Source: Corythucha ciliata
Lineage: Eukaryota > Arthropoda > Insecta > Hemiptera > Tingidae
Direction of reading: 5' to 3'
Length of the DNA stretch: 64,000 nt
Assembly: GCA_038030265.1 (NCBI GenBank)
Contig: CM075939.1
Span: 9,219,253-9,283,252 of the forward strand
This document shows, one piece after another, positions 25,015 to 34,681 of this stretch; position 1 is the first letter of the stretch; each line of letters starts with the position of its first letter. Position numbers and translations under genes: made by a program. The notes under the pieces were generated by a model. It was not told where the DNA came from. It searched no databases and was given only the letters and a program-made list of their open reading frames with translations.

Positions 25015-25455
25015 TAATTACCTATTTGATCCATTTCATCCGCGTGATTAGCCGTTTTCTCAATTTCAGCAATGGATTAGCGACTTCTAGCTTGTTATGA
25101 AGTATCGTTTTTCCTCCATTTTAGCCACAAATCAGCTGTTTTCCCAAATTTTATTCACTAATAATTGGCGTTTTTCTCAATTTTATCCGCGAATTGGGTT
25201 TTTGCTCAATTCAGCTGTGAATGAGCGCTTTTAACACCTCTTAGTCGATAATTTGGGGTTATTTTGTCGATTTTAGCGACGAATTAGTAATTTTTGCAGT
25301 TGTAGCCATTATTTGAACTTTATCTCAATTTCATCCACGAAATGGTCGTTTGAAAAGTGTGACCGTGGTGTTTTCTCAATTTGGGCTGTGGATGAGCACT
25401 TTTTCTCAATTTAAGCCACGTATTATTATGCTTCATCTCATTTCTAGCCAGGAAA
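25015..25455. repeat. Family B degenerate ~30-bp tandem array (+ orientation)
   Basis: Units resembling CTCAATTTTAGCCGCGAAT followed by TAGCGCTTTT recur about every 30-45 bp. The array directly follows family A. The same family occurs at 36.8-38.6, 45.5-46.8 (opposite orientation), 54.8-55.8 and 59.4-59.9 kb. Confidence 0.7.
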
Positions 25456-25544
25456 ACCGTAAATTTATGATTTTTTGATGAGGTTTGAATCTCGCAAGTG
25501 CGCGCTCCACACTACAGGCCTGCAACACCACTAAAACAACCTTC

Positions 25545-25885
25545 CCCCAATTTGTTAATTGTTCCAATACAGCATCTCTAACAACCTTTCCATCATCAAA
25601 CTTGCTTTTTGTACCATTCTTCCCTTCATCAATCTAACCAGGTTGCCGCACCACCAAGCAAGAAGAAGCAGTGCGCATTTTGTTGGTACACTCCACTTTT
25701 ATACGAGTCTAGTCCGAGTTTCGTTGACCTCGTTGAACTGGTAATGCCCTCAAGAATAGCCGAGTTCGCCGGGCAACTGTTCCTTGGAGGCCTATAGTGG
25801 ACGGGCACTGCACTGGCGGGATTCGAATCTAGGCCTGCTGCTCTTGCGAAGGCGCAATGTATCCATTACACCACTTGCTTTTGAA
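25545..25885 (-). mobile_element. tRNA-derived SINE
   Basis: On the - strand a tRNA-like head shows an A box (TGGTGTAATGGAT, 25873-25861) and a B box (GATTCGAATCC, 25829-25819), followed by a body reaching about 25545. The body is repeated at 25985-26165 in the same orientation without the tRNA head, confirming that it is a dispersed repeat. Confidence 0.65.
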
Positions 25886-25984
25886 TTAGGGGTTACCTAC
25901 AAGTTGAATAGTAGGGGGAGGAGGGATGGCTGTGACCGGAAGAAGACCAGGGTGTGAGGCGCCAAAAGGGAACCCTTGCGAATG

Positions 25985-26168
25985 CCCATTTGTTAATTGT
26001 TCGAATAAAGCACCTCTGACAAACTTTCCATCATGAAATTTGCCTTTTGTACCATTCTTCCCATTATTTTAACCGGGTAGCCACACCACCAAGCAAGAAC
26101 AGGTAGCGGACATTTTATTAATAAACCCCACTTTTATACATGTCCAGTCCGAGTTTCGTTGATCTAAT
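25985..26168 (-). mobile_element. SINE body, 5'-truncated second copy
   Basis: From about 25988 (ATTTGTTAATTGTTCGAATA) to about 26165 the sequence matches 25550-25735 with moderate divergence, including CACCACCAAGCAAGAA and GTCCGAGTTTCGTTGA. It lacks the tRNA-like head, as expected for a 5'-truncated insertion on the - strand. Confidence 0.65.
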
Positions 26169-26209
26169 CCCAGAATTTTTACGCTGTTCAAGGGCCAGGA
26201 GACGAAACT

Positions 26210-26655
26210 TGTGATTTCAGGCTCAAAACCCGTGTCTTTTCGTACAAAAATTGGTCATAACTCAGGAACTATTAGTCCTACAGACGTGGCTCAGGCCCCA
26301 TTACATTCAGCACTGAAAAATTAAGTGCTGAGAGAATCACACACTGATCACACACTGGGAGTACCACTTGGATAGTTTGAAAATGAAAAAATAAAAACCT
26401 TGTTTTTTTCTACTAATTTGGCGACAACTCCTAGCGGCTTGGCTTTGGTCTCATTCGATTCAGCATTGAAAACTACATAAGGAATTATATGAACGCTGAC
26501 CAAACCGGCAAGTTTCTTCAAATTAAAAATTGTCGCGATTTTACCTGAAAAACCAGTGTTTTTTCAGTACAAACTGCATCATAACTCAGACAATATTGGT
26601 GCTAGCGAGGCTGTGGTCTCATTCGACTCAGCGTTAGCAAATATGTCCAGAACCA
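26210..26655. repeat. Three degenerate direct repeats of ~165 bp
   Basis: Three related segments start near 26231, 26399 and 26561. Each has the order poly-T/TACAAA, ATAACTC-like motif, GGCT..GGTCTCATTCGA and TCAGCATTGA-like motif. Divergence between copies is high. Confidence 0.55.
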
Positions 26656-26659
26656 CCTT

Positions 26660-27030
26660 AAATTCAAGTCAATTCTAAAAACTCAAATTTAAGGAATTTT
26701 CCAAACTTTCCTCCACTCCGCAATCAGGGTCCCCCCCCCCTCCTACAACTCGGGACTCATCGGATCTCGTATTCTAGTATAATAAGGGATTTTTGAGCCA
26801 CGTTTCAGAGGTGGACCCCCTAGAAATCATTTTATGACTGCACTAGTGTGGGTATTACCTATTTATTTATTTCCGAATTATGAAAAAAAAAAAAAAAATT
26901 AAGAATCCTGCCCCCCTTTTCTGTAATTCTTAACGCGTGCGTTAGCGAAATAAAGAAGGTGAATAATTGAAAGTAATCAGCTGAGAAATTTTACTAACGC
27001 GGGGCCCCCGTTTAAAGATGGCACTGACCC
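26660..27030. other. No recognised gene
   Basis: Short spacer with a C run (about 26731-26740) and an A run (about 26883-26898). I see nothing else. Confidence 0.5.
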
Positions 27031-27033
27031 TAA

Positions 27034-27282
27034 AGCGCCCCATACACTATGCGATTGCCTGCAGGCCGTCGCCTCAAGAGGCGACCGTCCGGCCAAAATC
27101 GACGGGTATCATACACTGTCAGTCAACGATCTCACGTCCGATCCTAGCCGGTCCTACGGCCACACACCTTCAGTTTTCACGGACTGCAGTCCAAGGCCTT
27201 CAGATTAACTGAAAATGTGTGGGTAACCACGATCGACGGCCTCACGATTGCCTTCAGTTAAACTGACAGTGTATGGGGCGCT
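27034..27282. mobile_element. PIF/Harbinger-like MITE, TSD TAA
   Basis: The termini AGCGCCCCATACACT and AGTGTATGGGGCGCT are perfect inverts, with further pairing inside (GCGATTGCCTGCAG against CTTCAGT..). It is flanked by TAA at 27031-27033 and 27283-27285, matching the 3-bp TWA target of PIF/Harbinger elements. Non-coding, 249 bp. Superfamily assignment rests on the TSD only. Confidence 0.7.
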
Positions 27283-27775
27283 TAAGAAGGGTAGAATTAT
27301 AAAGGAATCTTTTTTGGGGAGTTCTTGAGCCTTCAGTTAGCTTTTTCGAGCGAATAGCAAGCGCAGTGAACCCCTTGTTCCTTCAATGAAACAGAAAAGT
27401 GGCCCAAAAAAATACGGAATCATCTTTAACCATCTTGGGACGAAAGGGGGGGGGGGTCACCCGGCCCATTCATGACCCACCCCGGCACCCCAGAATTCTG
27501 GTCACGGCACGCCCGATGATAGGCACCAGAGGCGAAATTTGGCTATCGAAACCATGGAGTATGAAGAGAGAGGAGGGAGCGATTTAACGGGGTGAAGCCA
27601 ACATACGCCACATTGGTAGTCCCGGAACGCATCAGGATTTGTGCTGAGGACTACTTTATCATGACTCCTGCTCTGTTATCTACATATATCTTAAATATGT
27701 ATTATGACCAACGATCGTTGATTATGACCGAGGGATCACCAAAGGCGAAAATCGTCGTCACTCTTTTTTAACTTA

Positions 27776-27962
27776 GGCCCGGCGCACACTAGGAGAAAAA
27801 AAACGCCGACGCGCGCGTCAGCTTCCGACTCGTGCAGTAAAAACACATAGAACTCTACGGGGCCTTTCACATTGGACGCGTACGCGAGAGCCGTCTCTTT
27901 CCCGAGAAAAAAGACGCCGACCTCCGCGTCGGCGTCTTTTTTCTCCTAGTGTGCGCCGGGTC
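27776..27962. mobile_element. PIF/Harbinger-like MITE, TSD TTA
   Basis: GGCCCGGCGCACACTAGGAG at the left is matched by CTCCTAGTGTGCGCCGGGTC at the right, followed inside by TTTT..GACGCCGAC. TTA flanks both sides (27773-27775, 27963-27965). Non-coding, 187 bp. Confidence 0.75.
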
Positions 27963-28128
27963 TTATGCTCTCTCCTCTCTTTTCCTTCCTCCATGATCGA
28001 AACGACCAATCTCGACAAAACTGGAGATTTCAGGGGCACCCACATTTGCCGACGGACAGCGCAGCGGCCAAGCAATTGACACGAGCACTTTTGCCGGGAC
28101 CAGCTAGGCAGCAGTAATGGACCACTTA

Positions 28129-28549
28129 AGGCCCGTTCACTCGATGGTGTCATGGATACAATGCTCGCTTCACAACCCAGCGGGCCTGGGTTCGAATCCA
28201 GCCATTGCTCATTACACTATAAGGCTGCGGCGAGCTGTGACACGGCACACTCGGCTTCGTGTGGGCGTTCCCGGCGGTGTGCGTTCAACAAACCGCGCAC
28301 CGACCGAAACGCCCGCGTAGTACGGGTGTGAAGTGCACAGTTAGATCTGGGTATGGCGTAGGAGCCCAAGTGAGGCTTAGGCGCCTGCCGGGTTCAAAGC
28401 CCGGCGCCCCCGACAAAAAAAAAGGCCCGTTCACAAGCTCTATGTTTACGTTCTGTGGAGTCTATGCAACTAAACAAATTTATTCCCTCGAAAAATGAAG
28501 CATTTTTATAGGTTGTATAGACACCACACAACGCAAACATAGAGGGCCT
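28129..28549. mobile_element. PIF/Harbinger-like MITE split by a SINE, TSD TTA
   Basis: The left end AGGCCCGTTCAC at 28129 continues, after the SINE, at 28435 with AAGCTCTATGTTTACGT. The right end CGCAAACATAGAGGGCCT (to 28549) is the inverse. TTA flanks at 28126-28128 and 28550-28552. Without the SINE and one copy of its target duplication the element would be about 127 bp. Confidence 0.7.
28141..28421 (+). mobile_element. tRNA-derived SINE nested in a MITE, 13-bp TSD
   Basis: The head has an A box TGGTGTCATGGAT (28145-28157) and a B box GGTTCGAATCC (28189-28199). The tail ends CGGCGCCCCCGAC then A9. The 13-mer AAGGCCCGTTCAC occurs at 28128-28140 and again at 28422-28434, a target duplication expected of LINE-driven insertion. 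A second B-box-like GGGTTCAAAGCCC lies at 28390-28402. Confidence 0.8.
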
Positions 28550-28552
28550 TTA

Positions 28553-29785
28553 TACCTGACGGATTCGTCAACGGCGCCCAAAATTTCCGCGGCGGGAGCC
28601 GATAGGTTTACTCACGCCTCTGAGGCTAAAGGTGCCGATTGAGATAAGCCAGTAAAAAGATGCTTCAGAGAAACTGATGCTGCAAAGCACATTACATGAA
28701 GGATAGGGCATGAAAAAAACATGTCTTAGAGCACGGAACGGAGGATGAGGATGAAGGCCAGCTGGCAAACAGGTGGAATGAAACAATAAAATTGTTAATT
28801 AGTGACCTGAAAAATGTTAGTAGACAGCCATAAACCAAACGGCAAGAGATGCAGAAGAAAATTAAGAAGCCAAACAACAAACGAGTAATCATTAGAAAAT
28901 ATCCACCTTCGTTGAGCTTGCTGAGGTGATATGCGCTTCGGTCCCTCCAACCCACTGCCAAGGAAATTCGCCAAGTAATTGAACACCAAACAATAAACTA
29001 CATGCTTCACAATTTCTCTGATATATCAAATTTCGACCAACAACCCGAAATACATTAGTCAACCAACGCTATCCACGTTCAAGACCAAATGATGGTGTAC
29101 AAAGCCATGATGGCGGTACGAACTGGAGGGGAGAAGAAAAGAGCGAGTGATTGCCGGTGGGAGCGCCACTATACGGAGATTGAATTTGCTGCCCCCCCCC
29201 CCAAGGAACGGCTAAATTAAGAAACCCAACAAATCACGAATTAAATCGTTTATTTACGGTGGAAATCCGTGATACCACGTTGCAATTCCAGGGAAATGTC
29301 TCTTCGACTGCGTTCTTTCAATATCCGAGTAACGCGGTTCAGGAAAGTTTTCACGAGGTCGACCCGGCAGTACCGGAGGGTGCCTACGTTGAGGGCGAGC
29401 GAAAAACGCGCGCGGGTCTAGAAGAATCGTTCCCTGAACTGATTTCGCTTCCGCGGGTGTCTTGCGTTACAAATACATAAAGATGAGAATATAAAGCGCT
29501 TAGTACAGTCGTTATACGTTAAACAAAGAAGGATTTTTACTTTTTCTCGGTTTAATGAACCTCCACTACTACTGCTAAGCGACATTCTAAATAAATTATC
29601 TTAGAAACTTTAATCAAACTAAATTATTCACCACTTTGAAAAATCGAATGAAACCAGATGATTTTCGTCAAAAGTGTAGCATTCGTGAAACAAAAACAAT
29701 GGAATGGACCTTAATTTCAACTCGGGTTTAGGCGCACTGCAAGAACGCTCTCGTGACATAGTAGCATCCTGTGCTCTTCCCATTC
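28553..29785. other. No recognised gene
   Basis: Intergenic, with a C run near 29191-29200 and ORFs of 70-90 codons that I do not recognise. The last few hundred bases probably include the promoter of RRP7A. Confidence 0.45.
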
Positions 29786-29797
29786 AACCAATCAGCG
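29786..29797 (+). promoter_or_regulatory. CCAAT box upstream of RRP7A (tentative)
   Basis: AACCAATCAGCG lies about 130 bp upstream of the RRP7A start codon. It matches the NF-Y CCAAT consensus (CCAATCAGCG), common in promoters of ribosome-biogenesis genes. No TATA box is obvious. Confidence 0.4.
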
Positions 29798-29921
29798 TCG
29801 TTATCTTGTATCATATCATCAGAATGTTTATGTACAAGATATAACTTGGTTTATGTGTACCTCGTGGGTGATTGATTATTTTACGATTTTCGGGCATATA
29901 ATTGAATTGTATCATTAAAGA

Positions 29922-32900
29922 ATGAGTCGTTTACGCGAAGTAGCTGGCTTCAAACGTAAGAGATTTTATAACGTAAAAATTATCGTAAAAATAACTGGAC
30001 TATTGTATCTATTTTTCTAGTTCTGTCCCTCTCATTCGATGAAAGTACCGCTTATAAAGATATTATCTACGTTAAAGAGCATTCAGTGCGAGAAAAATGC
30101 GAGCTTAAACCTTCAGATAAAACCATTTTCATATTGAATTGTCCTCCGTACGCTAACGAGGTTTGAATGAATTTTGTTCGAACAGTTGTGTCTTTCGTAA
30201 CATCGCCCCCCCCCCCTCTTATTAAACAGGATGGACTTAAAAACGCTTTTACAACGTTTGGTAGAGTAAAATCAGTGTATCTACACGCAAATCCAACGGC
30301 ACAAGCACCTCCTGTGAATGAGTCCAAATTCTTCGAGGATTACCCGCCGGTTAAAGTGAGTGTTCAGAAGCGGAGATAGAAATAGTTGTTTTAAGGCACT
30401 AGGTTGAGCATTAATGTAACAAACCCTGTTTCTGCAAATGATATGAAAATGCATTGAATGGCCAGTTTTGAGGAACGAAAACCGGAAACCCCAAAGCCTC
30501 AGCGAGTGGGTTTGTTACTTTAGTACAAGTATACTTCTTACAAGTAACTAAGTAAGTTACTTGTAAGAAATACTGTTGTCACTCGAAATCTGACCACGAA
30601 CCAAGTCAATTTCGACTGAAACCGACTTTTAGGCCTGTTTCACACGACCAACAGAAATCAACACCACACCACAGAACGACGGACGTAAAATTTGACGAGC
30701 GTTGAGTTAATCGTCTGAAAGAGGTATCCTATTTGTTTACGCTAGCTGTGGTGTTGATTTCTGTTGATCGTGTGAAACAGGCCTTATGCCCAGTGGAGAA
30801 CCACTCAGGTCCCTAAAATTGACCGTTTGCCTTTCAGCTTTTGCCAGTCACGCCTTTATGTCATTATATGTCTGGCCTATGAAGTGGAATTTGGCGTGAA
30901 TATTAAGTTTCTGTGACTGAATTACCCGGTGTATGAAATGGAATATCTCTATGAAAAACGGCAATATCTCGCGGACAATCAGTTTGAGAGGCTGAATTTT
31001 GTGAATTTCAACTGCATGTTTCCAGCCAAACTTTGTCAGGGTAGAACTGTCATGTCAGGTTTTTGCTCGAAAATCCAAATTAGACGATGAAACTGATGAT
31101 TTCGTTTCGATTTTCTAAAGGAAAATGGGGTTTGTCTAAAACGCAGATCTGCAAGATTAACACCCCAAATCTGCAGATTAACGCCTAAAATTCCGTAATT
31201 CAACGAAAAAAGACTACCCATAATGGAAAAAAAGTTACAGTATACATTTAATAGGTATAACATAGCCGATCGTATTTTGAAGAGACAATAATTATTATAA
31301 GTGACTTACTCCATCAAGCCCTTTTGCATTATTTGTTCAGCAACAAATTGCATACCAGAGCTAACTATCCCAAGCGTGAAGATTTGCCCCAATTTCGACC
31401 CCTCCTCGTCTGTTTTCTTAAAAGCTTGCAGATCGGACCTTTTGCGTCATTTGTTCAGCCTCAAAATGCACTCCAGAGCCATTCATAACATTTATGAAGA
31501 TTTACCTCCTTTTCGACTCCTCCTCGTCAGAAGAATTGGCACTTCTTGCAGGTTGGCCCTTTTGCGTCATTTGTTTAGCCTCAAAATGCATACCAGAGCC
31601 AACTATCCCATGTGTTAAGATTTGCCTCAATTTTACACCCCTTCTCGACAATAGAACTGTCACTTCCCTCCGTAGCGTGCAGAACTGCACGTCACGGTGG
31701 GAAGTGCCAGTTTTATTGACAGGGGGGGGGCGGGTTAAGATTGAGGCAAATCTTCATAAATGTTATGAATGGCTGTGGAGCGCATTTTGAGGCTGAACAA
31801 ATCTTCACGCGTGGGAGCTCTAGGGCGTTATTACGAAGGGACGCCGAATAAGAAATAACGGTATCCCGCCATAGCAACCGCATCTTGCGGCATTTTCACA
31901 CGGGTTCGTAATACGGCCCCTGGTATGCAATTTGCTGCTGAACGAATAATGCAAAAGTGCTTGATGGACTAAGTCGCTTATAATTATTGTCTCTTAAAAA
32001 TACGATCGGATATGTTGTACCTATTATATGTACGTATACTGTAACTTTTTTTCTATTATAGTCCTTTCTTCCTTGAATTACGGAGTTTTAGATGTTAATC
32101 TGCAGATTTGGGGTGTTAATCTGCAGATTGGCAATGCGAGGTGTTAATATTGCAGATCTTCGTTTCATACAGGCCCAGGAAAACGTCACATTCAAGAGCT
32201 TCAGAATAAACTGATTCTGTGCAGAGTTCAGTGGGCCTCTCTATTATATTCCAGGAAATCTTTTCAACACTATAGTCAATTTTTAGGGCTTAGGGAACCT
32301 TTCAACGGCGAGCTAACGAATAATTATTATTTCAGGGTTACAAGGTGGCCTACGTCGTATTTCACGATTCTTCGTCCGTCTCCAAAGTCATGCTGGCGCC
32401 CAAAACTCAAGTGTTGACGCTTTCTACGACAGAAAACCTCGCCCTGATTGGGCTCTCAAGTGAGTCGACAAGCAAAACGCTTGTTTTCAACGCTAAACTC
32501 GCGCTTTTTTTTTGTTAGAGTGGGTGGACGGGTACAACAGTCGAATTGTCGACCAGGAACAACTGCAAAAGGAAATCGAGACGTTCATGGCCGAGTACGA
32601 TTCCAAAATGAGCGAAACGGAAAAGGCGGCTAAGGCCGAGCTTGAAGAGGATGACGATGGCTGGACGAAAGTGTCCCGAAAGTGAGCTTTCAAAAATTCC
32701 TTTTGTGTTTGTTTTGTTCAACGTTTCGAACTATTTTTGTTAGAGGGCGGCGACCTGGTTTTTCTCGAAAAGAATCCGTCAGGGACAGAGTTATGAAGCG
32801 AGAGGACAGTAAAAAGAAAAAGAAACAATTATTGAACTTCTACAGATTTCAAATAAGGGAATCAAAAATGAACCGTAGGTTACCTCCCATCCCTTACCAT

Positions 32901-33040
32901 TACACACCTTGTGGTGGTGCACTAAAAAACCGAATTCACTACCTAATATTTCAGATCTCGTCAAGCTCAGGGAAAAATTCGAAGAGGACAAGAAGAAAAT
33001 CACAGCCCTCAAAGAATCCAGAAAGTTCAAACCATTCTGA
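29922..33040 (+). CDS. RRP7A: Ribosomal RNA-processing protein 7 homolog A
   Basis: Seven coding exons: 29922-29955, 30021-30160, 30230-30355, 32336-32459, 32519-32681, 32744-32874 and 32955-33040. All have GT-AG introns with matching phase, giving 267 aa (human protein about 280). Rrp7 is a nucleolar factor needed for 40S subunit assembly and pre-rRNA processing. An RRM-like fold spans about residues 45-140, with KTIFILNCPPY as the RNP2-like strand and GYKVAYVVF (101-109) as the RNP1-like strand. A helical, charged segment follows. The conserved C-terminal Rrp7 domain shows LLNFYRFQIRESKM and the FEEDKKKI block, ending KFKPF. The start is the first ATG in frame with this structure, 34 bases before the first donor. 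A CCAAT box lies upstream and AATAAA is at 33073-33078. The 2-kb third intron holds a MITE and a foldback element. The acceptor of exon 3 uses a C-run as its pyrimidine tract. Identity is confident; exon ends were read by eye. Confidence 0.93.
30632..30783. mobile_element. PIF/Harbinger-like MITE in RRP7A intron 3, TSD TTA
   Basis: GGCCTGTTTCACACGACCAA and the inverse ATCGTGTGAAACAGGCC bound a 152-bp hairpin. Pairing continues inside (CAGAAATCAACACCACA against TGTGGTGTTGATTTCTG). TTA flanks both ends (30629-30631, 30784-30786). Confidence 0.8.
31138..32165. repeat. Foldback element with internal 119-bp tandem repeats (RRP7A intron 3)
   Basis: Arms of about 210-230 bp (31138-31365 and about 31918-32165) are inverted copies: GATTAACACCCCAAATCTGC on the left against GCAGATTTGGGGTGTTAATC on the right. 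Inside, a unit beginning CCTTTTGC recurs at about 31319, 31438 and 31557, exactly 119 bp apart, carrying TCATTTGTTCAGCCTCAAAA and a CCAGAGCC motif. The inner right side also mirrors part of the unit. No transposase is visible. Confidence 0.75.
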
Positions 33041-33072
33041 GCAAACAAATTTCAAAATTGCCTTGTTTTTAA

Positions 33073-33078
33073 AATAAA
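33073..33078 (+). promoter_or_regulatory. Poly(A) signal of RRP7A
   Basis: Canonical AATAAA 33 bp downstream of the RRP7A stop codon. Confidence 0.7.
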
Positions 33079-33171
33079 ATGTAAAATAGCGACTTTGGTT
33101 ATACACCCGAGAAAAACGTGAGACCCCCCCCTCCCAATACTCCCAGCTAACCTTCAAACTACGTCACTCAC

Positions 33172-33414
33172 CTGTTCTGTAGGGTTCCAAAGAAGCATAC
33201 GACACCGGTCTTGTTGGATCCGCGAGAATATTCCGGATTCCACCCGTTGAACATTCGAACTCGGCGACCAGCAGCAAACTGCCCGTCGCGACCGATTTTC
33301 CGTAGAGCAGGCACTTCCGCCAAAATCGTTTCGTCGTACCCGCACGAGTTTTTCCTCCTTGAATAAAACGTTTTAGCCACTGTTTCAAAACATTTGTTTT
33401 CACCTATCGGATAA
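33172..33414 (-). other. Unassigned exon-like open segment
   Basis: On the - strand an acceptor (TTTTGTAG, exon from 33414; alternative GATAG, exon from 33403) precedes about 240 bases without stops in at least two frames, ending at a strong donor CAG|GTGAGT (33172). In one frame it contains RKCLLYGKSVATGSLLLVAEF, which loosely resembles the N-terminal (K/N)xVxxGxLLxxxD pattern of the Mpv17/PMP22 family. No ATG suits this frame. I found no continuing exon, because the sequence beyond is antisense to the RRP7A 3' end. It begins only 37-48 bases after the TMEM199 stop. It could be an exon of a third gene, part of an alternative TMEM199 transcript, or coincidence. Confidence 0.25.
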
Positions 33415-33450
33415 CTACAAAATAAGAGGATGGGAGGGAGAAATACAATT

Positions 33451-34109
33451 TCAATCTTCCTTAAATTTAGGAGGCGGCTCGTCCAACGCCGCGTCTTCGT
33501 AGACCAGTTTCTGGGCCAAAAAGTATAGTTCGGCCAAAGCGACTATAAGAGCGCATATGACGCCCAAAAGTAGACGGAATCCAAAATCTAATGACCCGGC
33601 CAGCAATTCGATTCCGTGGAAGCCGAATAAAAATCCGGCGGCGATGGAGAATACAAACTGGGAAATGGCAATGATCTGCCGGTTTAATTGTTTCACTGAA
33701 GCAAAATTGTTTAGTTAGTATGACGTAACTAGGTGGGGTAGGGTCAGGGGGTACCTTGGTATGAGATCGTATCCTCAGGGTGATGAACTCGTACACTGTC
33801 GACGTTCTTAGTCATTTTCCTGTACTCGCGAGCCTCCTGCTGGGCTTTCAACCGAGTGATTCGCGCTTCGAGCTCGGGATTTCGGGGCTGCTCAACGGGT
33901 TGCGGCAGCAGAACTTCGGACTCGTTCAGAATTTCGTGCAACGGCCGTCCGAGTTCTTTGGTTGACCGCTCACGAAGCTTTTTCACGTCGTCCAACGTTA
34001 TGCAAGTGTCGCCCGGGTTCAGGCGTCCTTTCGGCAGAAGTTTTCGTAGCGACGCCGCAGTTTCAGGACGTAGCTGAATTCTAAGCGCGTACTCGCTGCT
34101 CGGACTCAT
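33451..34109 (-). CDS. TMEM199: Transmembrane protein 199 (V-ATPase assembly factor, Vma12 homologue)
   Basis: Two exons, 34109-33755 and 33695-33451 (59-nt intron, phase 1), encode 199 aa; the human protein has 208. TMEM199/Vma12 resides in the ER and ER-Golgi intermediate compartment and helps assemble the Vo sector of the proton-pumping V-ATPase. The cytosolic N-terminal part ends in the family signature PRNPELEARI (about 88-97), preceded by LHEILNESEVLLPQP, then EYRKMTKNVD. The C-terminal half has two hydrophobic helices (IIAISQFVFSIAAGFLFGFH, then LLLGVICALIVALAELYFLA) and a short acidic tail. The ATG is the first after the upstream BLOC1S5 stop, just 5 nt away, so the 5' UTR must overlap the BLOC1S5 coding region or the two share a transcript. 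No - strand AATAAA is evident directly downstream. Confidence 0.92.
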
Positions 34110-34114
34110 TATTT

Positions 34115-34681
34115 CTATTCAACCCTGAGTTTTCTATCCAAGTCACCGTAAAATTCCTTTAACTCTTTCTCCTTCCACTTAAAAGTATCCTCGATTTTCG
34201 TGTATTTCTCCTCTATTTCCACCATAAATTGTTCAAGATCTGCGGCCCTCCTAGCTCGTGGTTCAGCTAACGATTTATCCTGCAAAAACCAACAGTATAA
34301 ATAGAAAACTCTCACATCGTCTACCCTTCACTTACCACGTCATGCGATTTTTCCGCTTCTAAGGCACTTTTAGAATTTTCCAATGACACGTCGATTAAAG
34401 TGTTCAATTTTTGAAGATTTGGAAAGGCGGTAAGAGCTTTATCGATTTGTGAGTCGCGAATATCGGTGACCCACTCGTAGGCTTCGAACAGGCGAGCTAC
34501 TTCCCGGTCGCCGCGAGTCTCCTTCGTAATTGAAATTTTAATAAGAGACACGGAAAACCATTTAGGGGTACATATTCGAGCATTGTTCAAGTACGTGCCT
34601 CGAATTCCTTGATGAACAAATTGATTTCACCGTTGAGAAACGGGCGGTGATTGAACAGGCGAGACGAAATGTCGGAGCAGG
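34115..34681 (-). CDS. BLOC1S5: BLOC-1 subunit 5 (Muted homologue), partial: first coding exon not found
   Basis: Three exons (34681-34599, 34521-34336, 34279-34115) encode the last 143 residues. Human BLOC1S5 has 187, so a first exon of roughly 40 codons is missing. BLOC-1 is a cytosolic complex that sorts cargo to lysosome-related organelles. The match is clear at SSRLFNHRPFLNGE and NLFIKEFE|ETRGDRE, the conserved HRPxxxGExxxFxKEFExKRGxRE block. A long coiled coil follows, with the basic/acidic C-terminal helix FKWKEKELKEFYG. The first intron joins with a GC donor (34598-34597, GAG|GCACGT) and an AAG acceptor. No GT donor nearby preserves the frame, and the GC join gives exactly the conserved FEE-x-RG sequence. 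The stop codon TAG is 5 nt before the TMEM199 ATG. The 5' exon may lie in the repeat-rich 34.7-36 kb or beyond. Confidence 0.85.

Noticed and set aside
16220..25455. CRISPR-like arrays
   Set aside because: The repeats are degenerate and contiguous without unique constant-length spacers, and the genome is eukaryotic.
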